NCBI GenBank assembly: GCA_003646745.1
Contig: QMLM01000011.1
Span: 1-16,221 of the forward strand
Reading direction: 5' to 3'
Length of the DNA: 16,221 bases
Origin: Deltaproteobacteria bacterium
GTDB taxonomy: Bacteria; Desulfobacterota; B13-G15; RBG-16-54-18
Below, one piece after another: positions 1 through 6,687 of the stretch (its first letter is position 1; every line of letters begins with the position of its first letter). The notes under the pieces were generated by a model that was not told the origin of the DNA, ran no database searches, and saw only the letters and a list, made by a program, of their open reading frames with translations. Both the position numbers and the translations under genes were made by a program.

Positions 1-1
1 A

Positions 2-766
2 GAGGCGATGCAGGAAGTAGGGATCCCACCTGCGGCTGTACAGGTAATCCCCCACACCGACAGGAGGGCTATAGAGGAGATGTTGAAGCTGGAGGAGTTC
101 ATCGATGTCATCATCCCGCGGGGAGGTGAAGGATTAATCCGTTTTGTCGTGGAACACTCTCGGATCCCGGTAATTAAACACTATAAGGGGGTATGTCACA
201 TATTTGTCGATGCCTCAGCCGATATGGAGATGGCCTTGGAGATATGCTACAATGCGAAGGTACAGCGGCCAGGGGTGTGCAATGCCATGGAGACCTTGCT
301 AGTCCACCATGAAGTGGCCTCCCGTTTCCTCCTCCCAATGGCAGAGAGGTTTCAAAGGGCAGGGGTGGAGATAAGGGGGTGTAGCCGGACACGTCAGCTA
401 CTGCCAACTGTGAAGGAAGCAACAGAAGAGGACTGGTATGCCGAATATCTGGACTTGATCCTCGCGATTAGAATAGTGGATGACATTGAGGAAGCAATCC
501 AACACATCAAAAAGTATGGCTCCAAGCACACCGAGGCCATTATCACCTCTGATTACGGCAATGCACAACGATTTCTGAGGGAGGTCGATTCTTCCACCGT
601 CTTGGTTAACGCCTCCACCAGATTTAGCGATGGGTACCAGCTAGGATTGGGGGCGGAGATAGGGATCAGCACCACCAAACTGCATGCCTTCGGCCCCATG
701 GGGGTAGAGGACCTCACCACCACTAAGTTCATCATCTATGGAAATGGGCAAATCAGGATCTCTTAG
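2..766 (+). CDS. proA: Gamma-glutamyl phosphate reductase, C-terminal part (5' end outside window)
   Basis: ProA reduces gamma-glutamyl phosphate to glutamate semialdehyde with NADPH in proline synthesis, in the cytoplasm. The visible part is about 254 residues of a family that is usually about 415-420, so roughly the first 160 residues lie upstream of the window. The reading frame is open from base 2; the ATG at 8 is internal. Clear family motifs are IDVIIPRGG, EHSRIPVIKHYKGVCH and NAKVQRPGVCNAMETLL, where the Cys of GVCNA is the expected catalytic thiol. Near the end, GAEIGISTTKLHAFGPMGVEDLTT is the conserved ProA C-terminus, and the gene stops at TAG 764-766. It overlaps the start of nadD by 29 bases, the usual proBA-nadD arrangement. 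Identification is secure; only completeness is limited by the edge. Confidence 0.96.
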   Translation, partial: EAMQEVGIPPAAVQVIPHTDRRAIEEMLKLEEFIDVIIPRGGEGLIRFVVEHSRIPVIKHYKGVCHIFVDASADMEMALEICYNAKVQRPGVCNAMETLLVHHEVASRFLLPMAERFQRAGVEIRGCSRTRQLLPTVKEATEEDWYAEYLDLILAIRIVDDIEEAIQHIKKYGSKHTEAIITSDYGNAQRFLREVDSSTVLVNASTRFSDGYQLGLGAEIGISTTKLHAFGPMGVEDLTTTKFIIYGNGQIRIS

Positions 767-1412
767 AGGGGGTAAAAGGAAGATAGGGCTCTTTGGTGGA
801 ACTTTTGACCCGATACACTTAGGCCACCTTCGCTGTGCACAAGAGGTATGGGAGGCCTTCGACCTCAGTCAAGTGATCTTCATCCTAGCAGCCAATCCTC
901 CCCACAAAGTGGACCGCCCTATCATCTCCACCAAAGATCGTTGGGAAATGGTCAAGTTGGCCATTGCCGATAATCCATTTTTCGCCCTCTCTGATGTAGA
1001 GATAAGGCGGGAGGGTAAATCTTATTCCATAGAGACCATCTCCTATTATCATCGCAATATCGCCGAGGGGGAAAGGCTCTTTTTCATTTTGGGCGCCGAC
1101 TCCTTCTGTGAAATAGAGACATGGAGGGACTATCGGCAACTCTTTCGCTTATGCGACTTTATCGTGGTCTCCCGCCCAAACTTCGATCCATTACAAGCAA
1201 AGGTGCTAGAATCCGAAGGGTTCCAGAAAGATATCCATGAAGAACGATACCTCCACCCCTCAGGCCACCTCCTCTATCTACATAGGATAACCCCTATCGG
1301 GATCTCCTCTACCGAGATCAGGAGGGCTGTCCGAGAGGGAAAATCTATTAAGTATCTGGTTCCCAAGGAAGTGGAGGAGTATATTAGACGACAGGGTCTT
1401 TATCAGTGTTGA
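738..1412 (+). CDS. nadD: Nicotinate-nucleotide adenylyltransferase
   Basis: NadD transfers AMP from ATP to nicotinate mononucleotide, giving deamido-NAD in the NAD biosynthesis pathway (cytoplasm). The protein is 224 residues, normal for the family. Near the N-terminus the nucleotidyltransferase signature GGTFDPIHLGHL contains the HxGH ATP-binding motif. Near the C-terminus, ISSTEIRRAVREGKSIKYLVP carries the ISSTxIR motif typical of this family. The start is ATG 738 or ATG 744, both inside the end of proA. No usable ATG, GTG or TTG lies between them and the conserved GGTFDP, so the overlap with proA is real and translation is probably coupled. No strong Shine-Dalgarno is seen before either ATG, which fits coupling. 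Confidence 0.95.
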   Translation: MEMGKSGSLRGGKRKIGLFGGTFDPIHLGHLRCAQEVWEAFDLSQVIFILAANPPHKVDRPIISTKDRWEMVKLAIADNPFFALSDVEIRREGKSYSIETISYYHRNIAEGERLFFILGADSFCEIETWRDYRQLFRLCDFIVVSRPNFDPLQAKVLESEGFQKDIHEERYLHPSGHLLYLHRITPIGISSTEIRRAVREGKSIKYLVPKEVEEYIRRQGLYQC

Positions 1413-1486
1413 AATATACCCTTTAACTTTTGATCTCCCTTTGTTATAGTAATCGATAAAGATCCGACGAGGAGGGGGTCAATTTT

Positions 1487-1540
1487 ATGGGTGGGGTGAG
1501 GACAAACCCTAATGAGGGTTTGTATGAAAGAGGCCTTTAA
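1487..1540 (+). CDS. Possible 17-codon upstream ORF overlapping the rsfS start
   Basis: This small reading frame encodes MGGVRTNPNEGLYERGL. It has the best Shine-Dalgarno of the intergenic region (GAGGAGGGGG, 1469-1478, 8 bases before ATG 1487) and ends at TAA 1540, inside the beginning of rsfS but in a different frame. It has no amino-acid bias of the classical attenuator kind and I recognise no homologue. Ribosomes crossing it would open the hairpin at 1504-1521 that covers the rsfS start region, so a translational-coupling role is possible. It may also be a chance frame placed behind a purine-rich leader. Confidence 0.35.
   Translation: MGGVRTNPNEGLYERGL
1504..1521 (+). promoter_or_regulatory. 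Perfect hairpin at the rsfS translation start
   Basis: AAACCCT (1504-1510) pairs perfectly with AGGGTTT (1515-1521), leaving the four-base loop AATG. The loop holds the upstream candidate start ATG 1512, and the 3' arm holds most of the GAGGG Shine-Dalgarno (1514-1518) of the better start at 1524. Folding should hide the ribosome-binding site. The structure is seen directly; the effect on translation is inference. Confidence 0.45.
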
Positions 1541-1892
1541 AGACTCTAAAGAAAAATCATTGTTTTGCGCAAAGGTTGCTCTGGAGAAAAAGGCCTTTGA
1601 CATAACCATCCTGGAACTTAAAAGGGTCTCCTCCCTTACCGATTATTTCCTCATCTGCAGCGGTCGTTCCGACAGACAGGTACAGGCTATAGCCCAATTT
1701 ATCGAGGAGAAAATGAAAGAAAGAGGAGTCCGCCCGCTGGGTGTGGAAGGGATGCAGGAGGGAAGATGGGTCCTCATGGATTATGAAGATGTAGTCATCC
1801 ACATCTTTTATGAACCTATTCGACTTTATTACGATTTAGAAGGCCTCTGGATAGAGGCCCCGAGGGTAAACCCACCGGAGGAAAAGGGTTGA
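1524..1892 (+). CDS. rsfS: Ribosomal silencing factor RsfS
   Basis: RsfS binds ribosomal protein L14 on the large subunit and blocks joining of the subunits, lowering translation in starvation. The protein is about 122 residues, typical size. The DUF143 core is clear: VSSLTDYFLICSGRSDRQVQAIAQFIEEKM, then PLGVEGMQEGRWVLMDYEDVVIHIFYEPIRLYYDLEGLW, matching the conserved D-x-x-D-V-I-V-H-x-F and Y-x-L-E-x-L-W signatures. Two starts are possible: ATG 1512 (four extra residues, weak Shine-Dalgarno) and ATG 1524, which I prefer because GAGGG lies five bases before it. A stop at 1497-1499 rules out anything earlier. It sits between nadD and rlmH, the standard order, and its stop overlaps the TTG start of rlmH. 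Confidence 0.94.
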   Translation: MKEAFKDSKEKSLFCAKVALEKKAFDITILELKRVSSLTDYFLICSGRSDRQVQAIAQFIEEKMKERGVRPLGVEGMQEGRWVLMDYEDVVIHIFYEPIRLYYDLEGLWIEAPRVNPPEEKG

Positions 1893-2320
1893 AGTTAAAA
1901 TTTCTGTTCGGCGGAAGGGAAAAGGCGGACTTATTCCAAGAGGGGATAGAGGATTATCTGTCGAGGATAAAGAGGGATTTCCCTGTCGCAGTACTCTTTG
2001 GGAAAAAAGGAGAGCAGATCGCTAAGTTCCTCAACCATCTACCCCATGGAGGTTATCTTATTGGTCTAGCGGAAGACGGGAAAGGTCTCACGTCGTTGGA
2101 ATTCGCCCAACTTCTCGAACGGCTCATACAGCGGGGTGCAAAGGAAGTCATCTTCCTGGTAGGGGGGGCCGATGGACTCGAGCCTAGTTGGAGGGAAAAA
2201 TGCGATACCCTCCTCTCCCTCTCCCCACTGACTTTCAATCATCAATTGGCCAGGCTTATCCTTTTGGAACAGGTATATCGCGCCTTATCTATCATCCAGA
2301 AAAGGCCCTACCACAGATAA
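1889..2320 (+). CDS. rlmH: 23S rRNA pseudouridine-1915 N3-methyltransferase
   Basis: RlmH methylates pseudouridine 1915 of 23S rRNA on the assembled 70S ribosome, using SAM, as a SPOUT-fold (knotted) enzyme. The product is 143 residues, slightly shorter than the enterobacterial 155. Diagnostic motifs are VIFLVGGADGL (SAM-binding loop, about residues 88-98), LSLSPLTFNHQLARLILLEQVYRALSI and the family-terminal PYHR. Translation starts at TTG 1889, which overlaps the rsfS stop TGA 1890-1892, with the purine-rich GGAGGAAAAGGG just before it. The N-terminus from this TTG, MKLKFLF, matches the usual MKL start of RlmH, supporting the non-ATG start. Confidence 0.95.
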   Translation: MKLKFLFGGREKADLFQEGIEDYLSRIKRDFPVAVLFGKKGEQIAKFLNHLPHGGYLIGLAEDGKGLTSLEFAQLLERLIQRGAKEVIFLVGGADGLEPSWREKCDTLLSLSPLTFNHQLARLILLEQVYRALSIIQKRPYHR

Positions 2321-2334
2321 AAGGGGGGAAATCT

Positions 2335-3681
2335 ATGTTTATCAGGCTTTTATTTCTTTCCATCGCCATTTTCTCGGCATTATTTATCTATATCTCCTAT
2401 CTAAATCCTTTAAGTATAAGATTCCAATACCTCAAGGACAGTTATTTGGAGACATCGCTTTCCATCTTGCTCATCAGCTCCTTCTTCTTAGGGGCCTTAA
2501 TAACCTTCTTCATCTATCTGGTTAAGGATATCAGCAGGGCTTTTAGGGAAAGAAGAGAAAAGAAGGAAAGGGAACAACTTTGGGAGAGGTTCTATCTGGC
2601 CACAGATGCCCTCCTTAAGGGCAACTTGTCCAAGGCCGAAAAACATATCTTGGTCTACTTGAAAAAAAGGTTCGATGACCCCAAGGCCTATCTAAAATTG
2701 GCCGAGATCTATCAAAAAGGAGGAAGACATCAAGAGGCCATTGAAACCTTGAGAAAGGCTAAGGGCTTAAAGGTGGATCAATTGGAAATCCTCTTTAGAG
2801 AGGCCCAGATTTATAAAGAGATGCATGACTACTCCGGGGCTACCAAGGCCCTAGAAGAGATTATTGCCCTCAGCCCCACTAACCTAGAGGCAATGAGACA
2901 GTTGAGGGATATCTATATCGATGAAAGGGAATGGGATCGGGCCCTAAAGCTACAGGGAAAGATCATTAAGAGAAGCCCTGATGAGGAAATTGAACAGGAG
3001 AGAAGGCTCCAACAAGGTTTGAAATATGAGTGTGCTAGGCTCGATGCAGAAAGGGGAGAGGAAGAAAAAGGGATAAAAGAACTGAAGGAAATCATCAAGG
3101 AAGACCGATCTTTTACCCCACCACAGGTTCTATTAGGAGAATTGTTGTACAAAACAGGGGAAACCAAAGAGGCAATAAAGGTTTGGCAAAAAGGTTTTGA
3201 AGAAACTCACGAGATCATTTTCTTGAACAAATTGGAAGACCTCTTTCTCTCGCAAGAAGATCCACGGGGGATTATACATCTTTATCTGGAAGCGATGGAG
3301 AAAAACCCCAACAACGTCGTCATCCCCTTTTTTTACGCCCGGCTCTGCTTGCGACTGGAGATGATCGATGAGGCCCTGCAGAGGCTGAAGGAAATGGAGC
3401 TGTCTCTCTCCGATCATCCTTCTTATCACTATTTATTGGCCGAAGTATATGCCCATAGGGCCGATTATGAACAAGCGGCAGGGGAATACCGGAAGGGGCT
3501 TGAGCTTGAAGGAGGAGATTATATCCCTTATCGCTGTACCAGTTGCCAGAAGGAGGCCAAGGAGTGGCTTCCCTTCTGCTCGAGGTGTGGACAGTGGGGT
3601 ACTTATACTGTATGCACACAAGAGGAAATTAAAGCACCCCTGTCGCCTCTGCCTTCTAAGTTGATGAGCTGGGATTTTTAA
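2335..3681 (+). CDS. LapA-LapB-like membrane TPR protein with C-terminal zinc/rubredoxin knuckles
   Basis: The 448-residue protein appears to join two envelope proteins. Residues 1-25 and about 40-62 are hydrophobic helices separated by SYLNPLSIRFQYL, which resembles LapA (DUF1049). A basic linker follows (KDISRAFRERREKKERE), then several TPR units (for example GNLSKAEKHILVYLKKRFDDP, GRHQEAIETLRKAKGLKVDQ, DYSGATKALEEIIALSPTN, GETKEAIKVWQKGF, DYEQAAGEYRKGLELEGG). The end, YRCTSC...FCSRCGQWGTY, holds Cys401, 404, 415 and 418 and matches the LapB rubredoxin-like domain. In enterobacteria LapB helps FtsH degrade LpxC and so sets lipopolysaccharide supply; that role here is inference. Start ATG 2335 has AAGGGGGGAA five bases upstream; the frame is open further upstream only because it overlaps rlmH. 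Confidence 0.8.
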   Translation: MFIRLLFLSIAIFSALFIYISYLNPLSIRFQYLKDSYLETSLSILLISSFFLGALITFFIYLVKDISRAFRERREKKEREQLWERFYLATDALLKGNLSKAEKHILVYLKKRFDDPKAYLKLAEIYQKGGRHQEAIETLRKAKGLKVDQLEILFREAQIYKEMHDYSGATKALEEIIALSPTNLEAMRQLRDIYIDEREWDRALKLQGKIIKRSPDEEIEQERRLQQGLKYECARLDAERGEEEKGIKELKEIIKEDRSFTPPQVLLGELLYKTGETKEAIKVWQKGFEETHEIIFLNKLEDLFLSQEDPRGIIHLYLEAMEKNPNNVVIPFFYARLCLRLEMIDEALQRLKEMELSLSDHPSYHYLLAEVYAHRADYEQAAGEYRKGLELEGGDYIPYRCTSCQKEAKEWLPFCSRCGQWGTYTVCTQEEIKAPLSPLPSKLMSWDF

Positions 3682-3682
3682 A

Positions 3683-4417
3683 GTGAGGTTCTCCTCAGCC
3701 CTTCTGCAGCTCTTAGACCTCATCTTTCCGCATGTCTGACCTATCTGCCAAACCCCCTTAGGTAGAGGGGGGGAAGAGGTGTCAATTTGCCCAAATTGCC
3801 AAAGGGATCTAAAACCCATAACCCCCCCTTTCTGCCCCCGCTGCGGTCTCCCTTTCTTATGCGCGGAGGATGACAAGGTTCATCTATGTAGCCACTGTCT
3901 GAAGGAGAAACGTTATTTTGAACTCCATCGCTCCTTTGGCCTCTATGAAGGGGCATTAAAGGAAGCAATCCATAGGTTTAAATATCTAGGAGAATTTCCT
4001 CTCCTGAAGGTCTTTGCAGACTTAATGTCCACCACCTTCCAAGCCCTCTGCCTGGATCACCCGGTGGATTTGATCGTTCCCGTTCCCCTCCATGTGCGAA
4101 GGTTGAGGCAAAGGGGGTTCAATCAAGCCCTTCTACTAGCTAAGGAACTGAGCAAAAGGACAGGGATTCGTTATGGGCAGAGAGTGCTGAGAAAGGTCAA
4201 AGATACCCCCTTTCAGAGTACCCTCAAGGGCACCGAAAGAAGAAAGAACATAAAGGGGGCTTTTCATGTGAACAACACAGAGGAGGCAAGGGGGAAATCC
4301 ATTTTGCTGGTAGACGATGTTTGTACCACCGGAGCCACGGTTAATGAGTGCGCCCGTACGCTGTTAAATGGAGGGGCTGAAAGGGTGGTTGCATTGACCT
4401 TAGCAAGGGTAGTATGA
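3683..4417 (+). CDS. comF: ComF family protein with in-frame TGA at the first zinc-ribbon cysteine (selenocysteine candidate or nonsense-disrupted)
   Basis: ComF proteins carry an N-terminal double zinc ribbon and a phosphoribosyltransferase-like domain and are linked to DNA uptake and recombination. Reading from GTG 3683, just after the previous stop, gives MRFSSALLQLLDLIFPHV, the typical family N-terminus (LLDLlFP). It is followed by TGA 3737-3739, then in the same frame PIC, CPNC, CPRCG and CSHC knuckles, then PVPLHVRRLRQRGFNQA and the PRPP-binding ILLVDDVCTTGAT. The family has four CxxC knuckles; the TGA sits exactly on the first Cys of knuckle one. Either TGA is read as selenocysteine, or it is a nonsense mutation or base error. 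In the latter case a shorter protein (3779-4417, 212 residues, GTG start, GAGGGGGGG upstream) lacks knuckle one. No other stop interrupts the frame. The end overlaps ATG 4414. Confidence 0.85.
3740..3779 (+). promoter_or_regulatory. SECIS-like hairpin immediately after the comF in-frame TGA
   Basis: CCCCCT (3753-3758) pairs with AGGGGG (3766-3771). A U-G pair (3759/3765) can extend the stem to seven pairs, leaving the five-base loop AGGUA (3760-3764). A short outer CCU/AGG pairing (3740-3742 with 3777-3779) is possible. The loop GG lies 22-23 bases after the TGA; in the Escherichia coli fdhF SECIS, as I recall it, the loop GG lies about 19-20 bases after the TGA in an AGGUCU loop. No bulged U is visible in the stem. 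The run of seven G also acts as a good Shine-Dalgarno for GTG 3779, so the element has a competing explanation. Confidence 0.45.
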
Positions 4418-4443
4418 GGATGGTAAGCGAAAAAGGGGGTAAA

Positions 4444-5322
4444 ATGGAAAAAGATAAGATAGCCGTCGTAGGGGCAGGGGTAGTAGGTACCGCCTTGGCC
4501 TATCTATTAAAGGAAAAAGGATACCGTATAATAGGTATAGCCAGTAGGAGTCAAAATTCCGCCCAAAGGGCTGCTTCCTTTTTGGGGGGTGAGGTCCGGG
4601 TCAGCACCACCCCTGAGGAGATCGTCCAAGAGGCAGATCTGGTCTTTATCACCACCTCGGACAGCGCCATCGAGGAGGTCTGTGAAAGGATTGCCAACAA
4701 AGAGGGTTTTCGCCCCGGGCAAATAGTAGTTCACACCAGCGGGGCCCTTCCTTCTACTATCCTGCTTAAGGCAAGGGAAAAGGGGGCCCTGATTGCATCG
4801 GTACATCCCTTACAAAGCTTTGCTGATGTTAAAGAAGCAATTAAAATCATCCCCTCTTCGATCTTTTGCCTAGAGGGGGCGGCAGAGGCTATCCCTACCT
4901 TAATGGAGCTGGTAAGGACGTTGGGAGCAAGGCCATTCTCTATCGACACCCGCTATAAATCCCTTTACCATGCTGCAGCCGTGGTGGCGTCCAACTTTCT
5001 AGTCACTCTATACTACTTAAGTTTTAAACTTTACGAGGCCATTGATATCCCCCGAGAGGAGGCCTCCCAGGCCTTGCTCCCATTAATAAAGGGAACGGTG
5101 AACAATATAGAAAAGCTTGGCCCGGTGAAAGCCCTCACTGGGCCCATTGCAAGAGGAGATCTAAACGTAGTTAAAGGGCATCTGGAGGCCTTAAGGCATT
5201 TAGATACCAGATTCATCGATATTTATCGCACTATTTCGCGTCTTACCGTAGAGATCGGGATCAAAAAGGGCACCCTCTCTCCCGAGAAGGGCGATGAAAT
5301 CTTGAGGATCTTGGACAAATAA
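4444..5322 (+). CDS. Rossmann-like and DUF2520 domain-containing protein
   Basis: Function unknown. The 292-residue protein starts with a dinucleotide-binding Rossmann segment, IAVVGAGVVGTALAYLLKEKGY (GxGxxG), followed by the NADP-reductase-like stretch EADLVFITTSDSAIEEV and VVHTSGALPS. The second half, starting around SVHPLQSFAD and including KSLYHAAAVVASNFLVTLYYLS, is the DUF2520 helical domain that resembles the dimerisation domain of ketopantoate or pyrroline-carboxylate reductases. An oxidoreductase acting on a small keto or imino acid is plausible, but the substrate is not shown. I choose ATG 4444 because AAAAAGGGGG lies just before it. ATG 4414, which overlaps the comF stop as ATGA, would add ten poorly conserved residues. 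It is the last gene of the + strand cluster and converges on the glycerate kinase 39 bases away; no strong terminator is visible between them. Confidence 0.85.
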   Translation: MEKDKIAVVGAGVVGTALAYLLKEKGYRIIGIASRSQNSAQRAASFLGGEVRVSTTPEEIVQEADLVFITTSDSAIEEVCERIANKEGFRPGQIVVHTSGALPSTILLKAREKGALIASVHPLQSFADVKEAIKIIPSSIFCLEGAAEAIPTLMELVRTLGARPFSIDTRYKSLYHAAAVVASNFLVTLYYLSFKLYEAIDIPREEASQALLPLIKGTVNNIEKLGPVKALTGPIARGDLNVVKGHLEALRHLDTRFIDIYRTISRLTVEIGIKKGTLSPEKGDEILRILDK

Positions 5323-5361
5323 AGAAAAAGTGCAAAAAAGATGCAAACATATTTGCCGTAT

Positions 5362-6687
5362 CTATCTGGCAATTAATATCCTTATATCCATTACATTGGT
5401 ATTGGTCGGGCCAGTGATAACGAGATCACCAAGCTTCTTGAAGAAGTGATAAGAGTCATTCGCCTGCAGGTAGGCCTCGGGGTCAAGCCCTATCTTCAGA
5501 GCCCTTTCCACCGTCCTCCAGTCGGCAAAAGCCCCGGCGGCATCGGTTGGGCCATCAGTGCCATCGGTGCCAGCGCTGAACACAGCTGCTCCCTCCCATC
5601 CTGCTATCTCCATACCACAGGCGAGGACAAATTCCTGATTCCTTCCTCCCTTTCCCTTCCCTCTGATGGTCACCGTGGTCTCTCCTCCGGAGATAAGACA
5701 AGCAGGGGTACTAAGAGGTCTGCCAGAACGAAGGATCTCCTTTAGTATGGCACCGTGTACCTTGGCCACCTCCCTGGTTTCCCCTCCGATGAAGGAGGAA
5801 AGTACTAAGGTATGATAACCCAACTGCTGTGCCTTTAGGGCTGCTGCTTCCAAACACTGGATGTTGCTGCCTACAATCAGATTAAAGACCTTTCGGAAGA
5901 TGGGATCATCAGGCTTAGGGGTCTCCTGCACTTCACCGGCAGCCCCCTTGCGCAGATAATCCCATACTGCAGAAGGAACTCGGGGAGTAAGGTGGTACTT
6001 TTCGATCACTTTGATACACTCGGCAAAGGTGCTCTTGTCGCCTGCCGTCGGTCCAGAGGCGATCACATCTAGGTCATCTCCGATGACATCGGAGAGGATA
6101 AGGGAGACAACGGTGGCGGGATAAGCAAATCTGGCCAATCCTCCTCCTTTGATACGAGAAAGATGCTTCCTGATGGCGTTTATTTCATGGATCTCGGCAC
6201 CACAGTTCAGCAGCAGCTTGGTAGTCTCCTGCTTCTCAGTAAGGCTCACCCCTTCCACCGGGAAAGGGAGAAGGGCCGAACCCCCTCCCGAAAGCAGACA
6301 GAGGAGCAAATCTCCCTCTCCCAACTCCTTGACCATGTCCACCAGGGCCCTCGCCCCTCGTTGACCAGCTTCATCGGGTATAGGGTGGCCTGCCTCCATG
6401 ATCCTGACCTTTTTCAGCTCAGCGATATGGCCATATTTGGTAATGACCACCCCCCCCTTCAACCTCTCTCCCAGGATATCCTCTATGGCCTGCGCCATGG
6501 GCACAGCAGCCTTCCCTGCTCCAACGGTCCAAATACGTTTAAAATCACTCAACCGATACCTGCGCTGCCCCATCTGAAGTTCGTCCCCCGAGAGGTGAAG
6601 GGCCCTCTTCACCGCCTCTCGCGGATCCACCGCCTTAAGGCCCGCCTGAAAGATGGATAAACAGATCTCTTTTAGATCAACCTTCAT
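5362..6687 (-). CDS. Glycerate 2-kinase, MOFRL family (type-2 glycerate kinase)
   Basis: Enzymes of this family phosphorylate D-glycerate at C2, giving 2-phosphoglycerate that enters lower glycolysis. The 441-residue length fits. The N-terminal DUF4147 domain shows WTVGAGKAAVPMAQAIEDIL, GHPIPDEAGQRGARALVDMV, CLLSGGGSALL, NAIRKHLSRIKGGGLA and LILSDVIGDDLDVIASGPTAGD. The C-terminal MOFRL domain shows ACLISGGETTVTIRGKGKGGRNQEFVLA and FSAGTDGTDGPTDAAGAF, ending in TNTNVMDIRI. Its ATG (6685-6687) overlaps the rsmA stop as ATGA, so it is translated with rsmA in the tsaD-rsmA operon. The physiological source of glycerate (serine or glyoxylate breakdown, or a semiphosphorylative pathway) is not shown by the neighbours. 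Confidence 0.93.
   Translation of the reverse strand: MKVDLKEICLSIFQAGLKAVDPREAVKRALHLSGDELQMGQRRYRLSDFKRIWTVGAGKAAVPMAQAIEDILGERLKGGVVITKYGHIAELKKVRIMEAGHPIPDEAGQRGARALVDMVKELGEGDLLLCLLSGGGSALLPFPVEGVSLTEKQETTKLLLNCGAEIHEINAIRKHLSRIKGGGLARFAYPATVVSLILSDVIGDDLDVIASGPTAGDKSTFAECIKVIEKYHLTPRVPSAVWDYLRKGAAGEVQETPKPDDPIFRKVFNLIVGSNIQCLEAAALKAQQLGYHTLVLSSFIGGETREVAKVHGAILKEILRSGRPLSTPACLISGGETTVTIRGKGKGGRNQEFVLACGMEIAGWEGAAVFSAGTDGTDGPTDAAGAFADWRTVERALKIGLDPEAYLQANDSYHFFKKLGDLVITGPTNTNVMDIRILIAR

Noticed and set aside
1422..1450. A promoter for rsfS (TTTAAC, 17 bases, TATAGT)
   Set aside because: The -10 is fair but the -35 matches only half of the consensus, and the gene sits inside a normally co-transcribed cluster.
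3753..3773. The comF hairpin as a rho-independent terminator
   Set aside because: No T-run follows the stem and the downstream DNA continues as comF coding sequence.
3433..3876. Minus-strand frames across the end of the LapAB-like gene and the comF start
   Set aside because: No recognisable motifs, and they overlap strongly supported plus-strand coding sequence.
5323..5372. A bidirectional terminator between the DUF2520 gene and glycerate kinase (TTGCC...GGCAA)
   Set aside because: Only five base pairs with a ten-base loop and no proper T-run on either strand.
6163..6660. A 165-codon plus-strand frame inside the glycerate kinase and a 71-codon neighbour
   Set aside because: They are mirror frames of a well-conserved gene on the other strand and have Pro/Ser/His-rich, non-globular composition.
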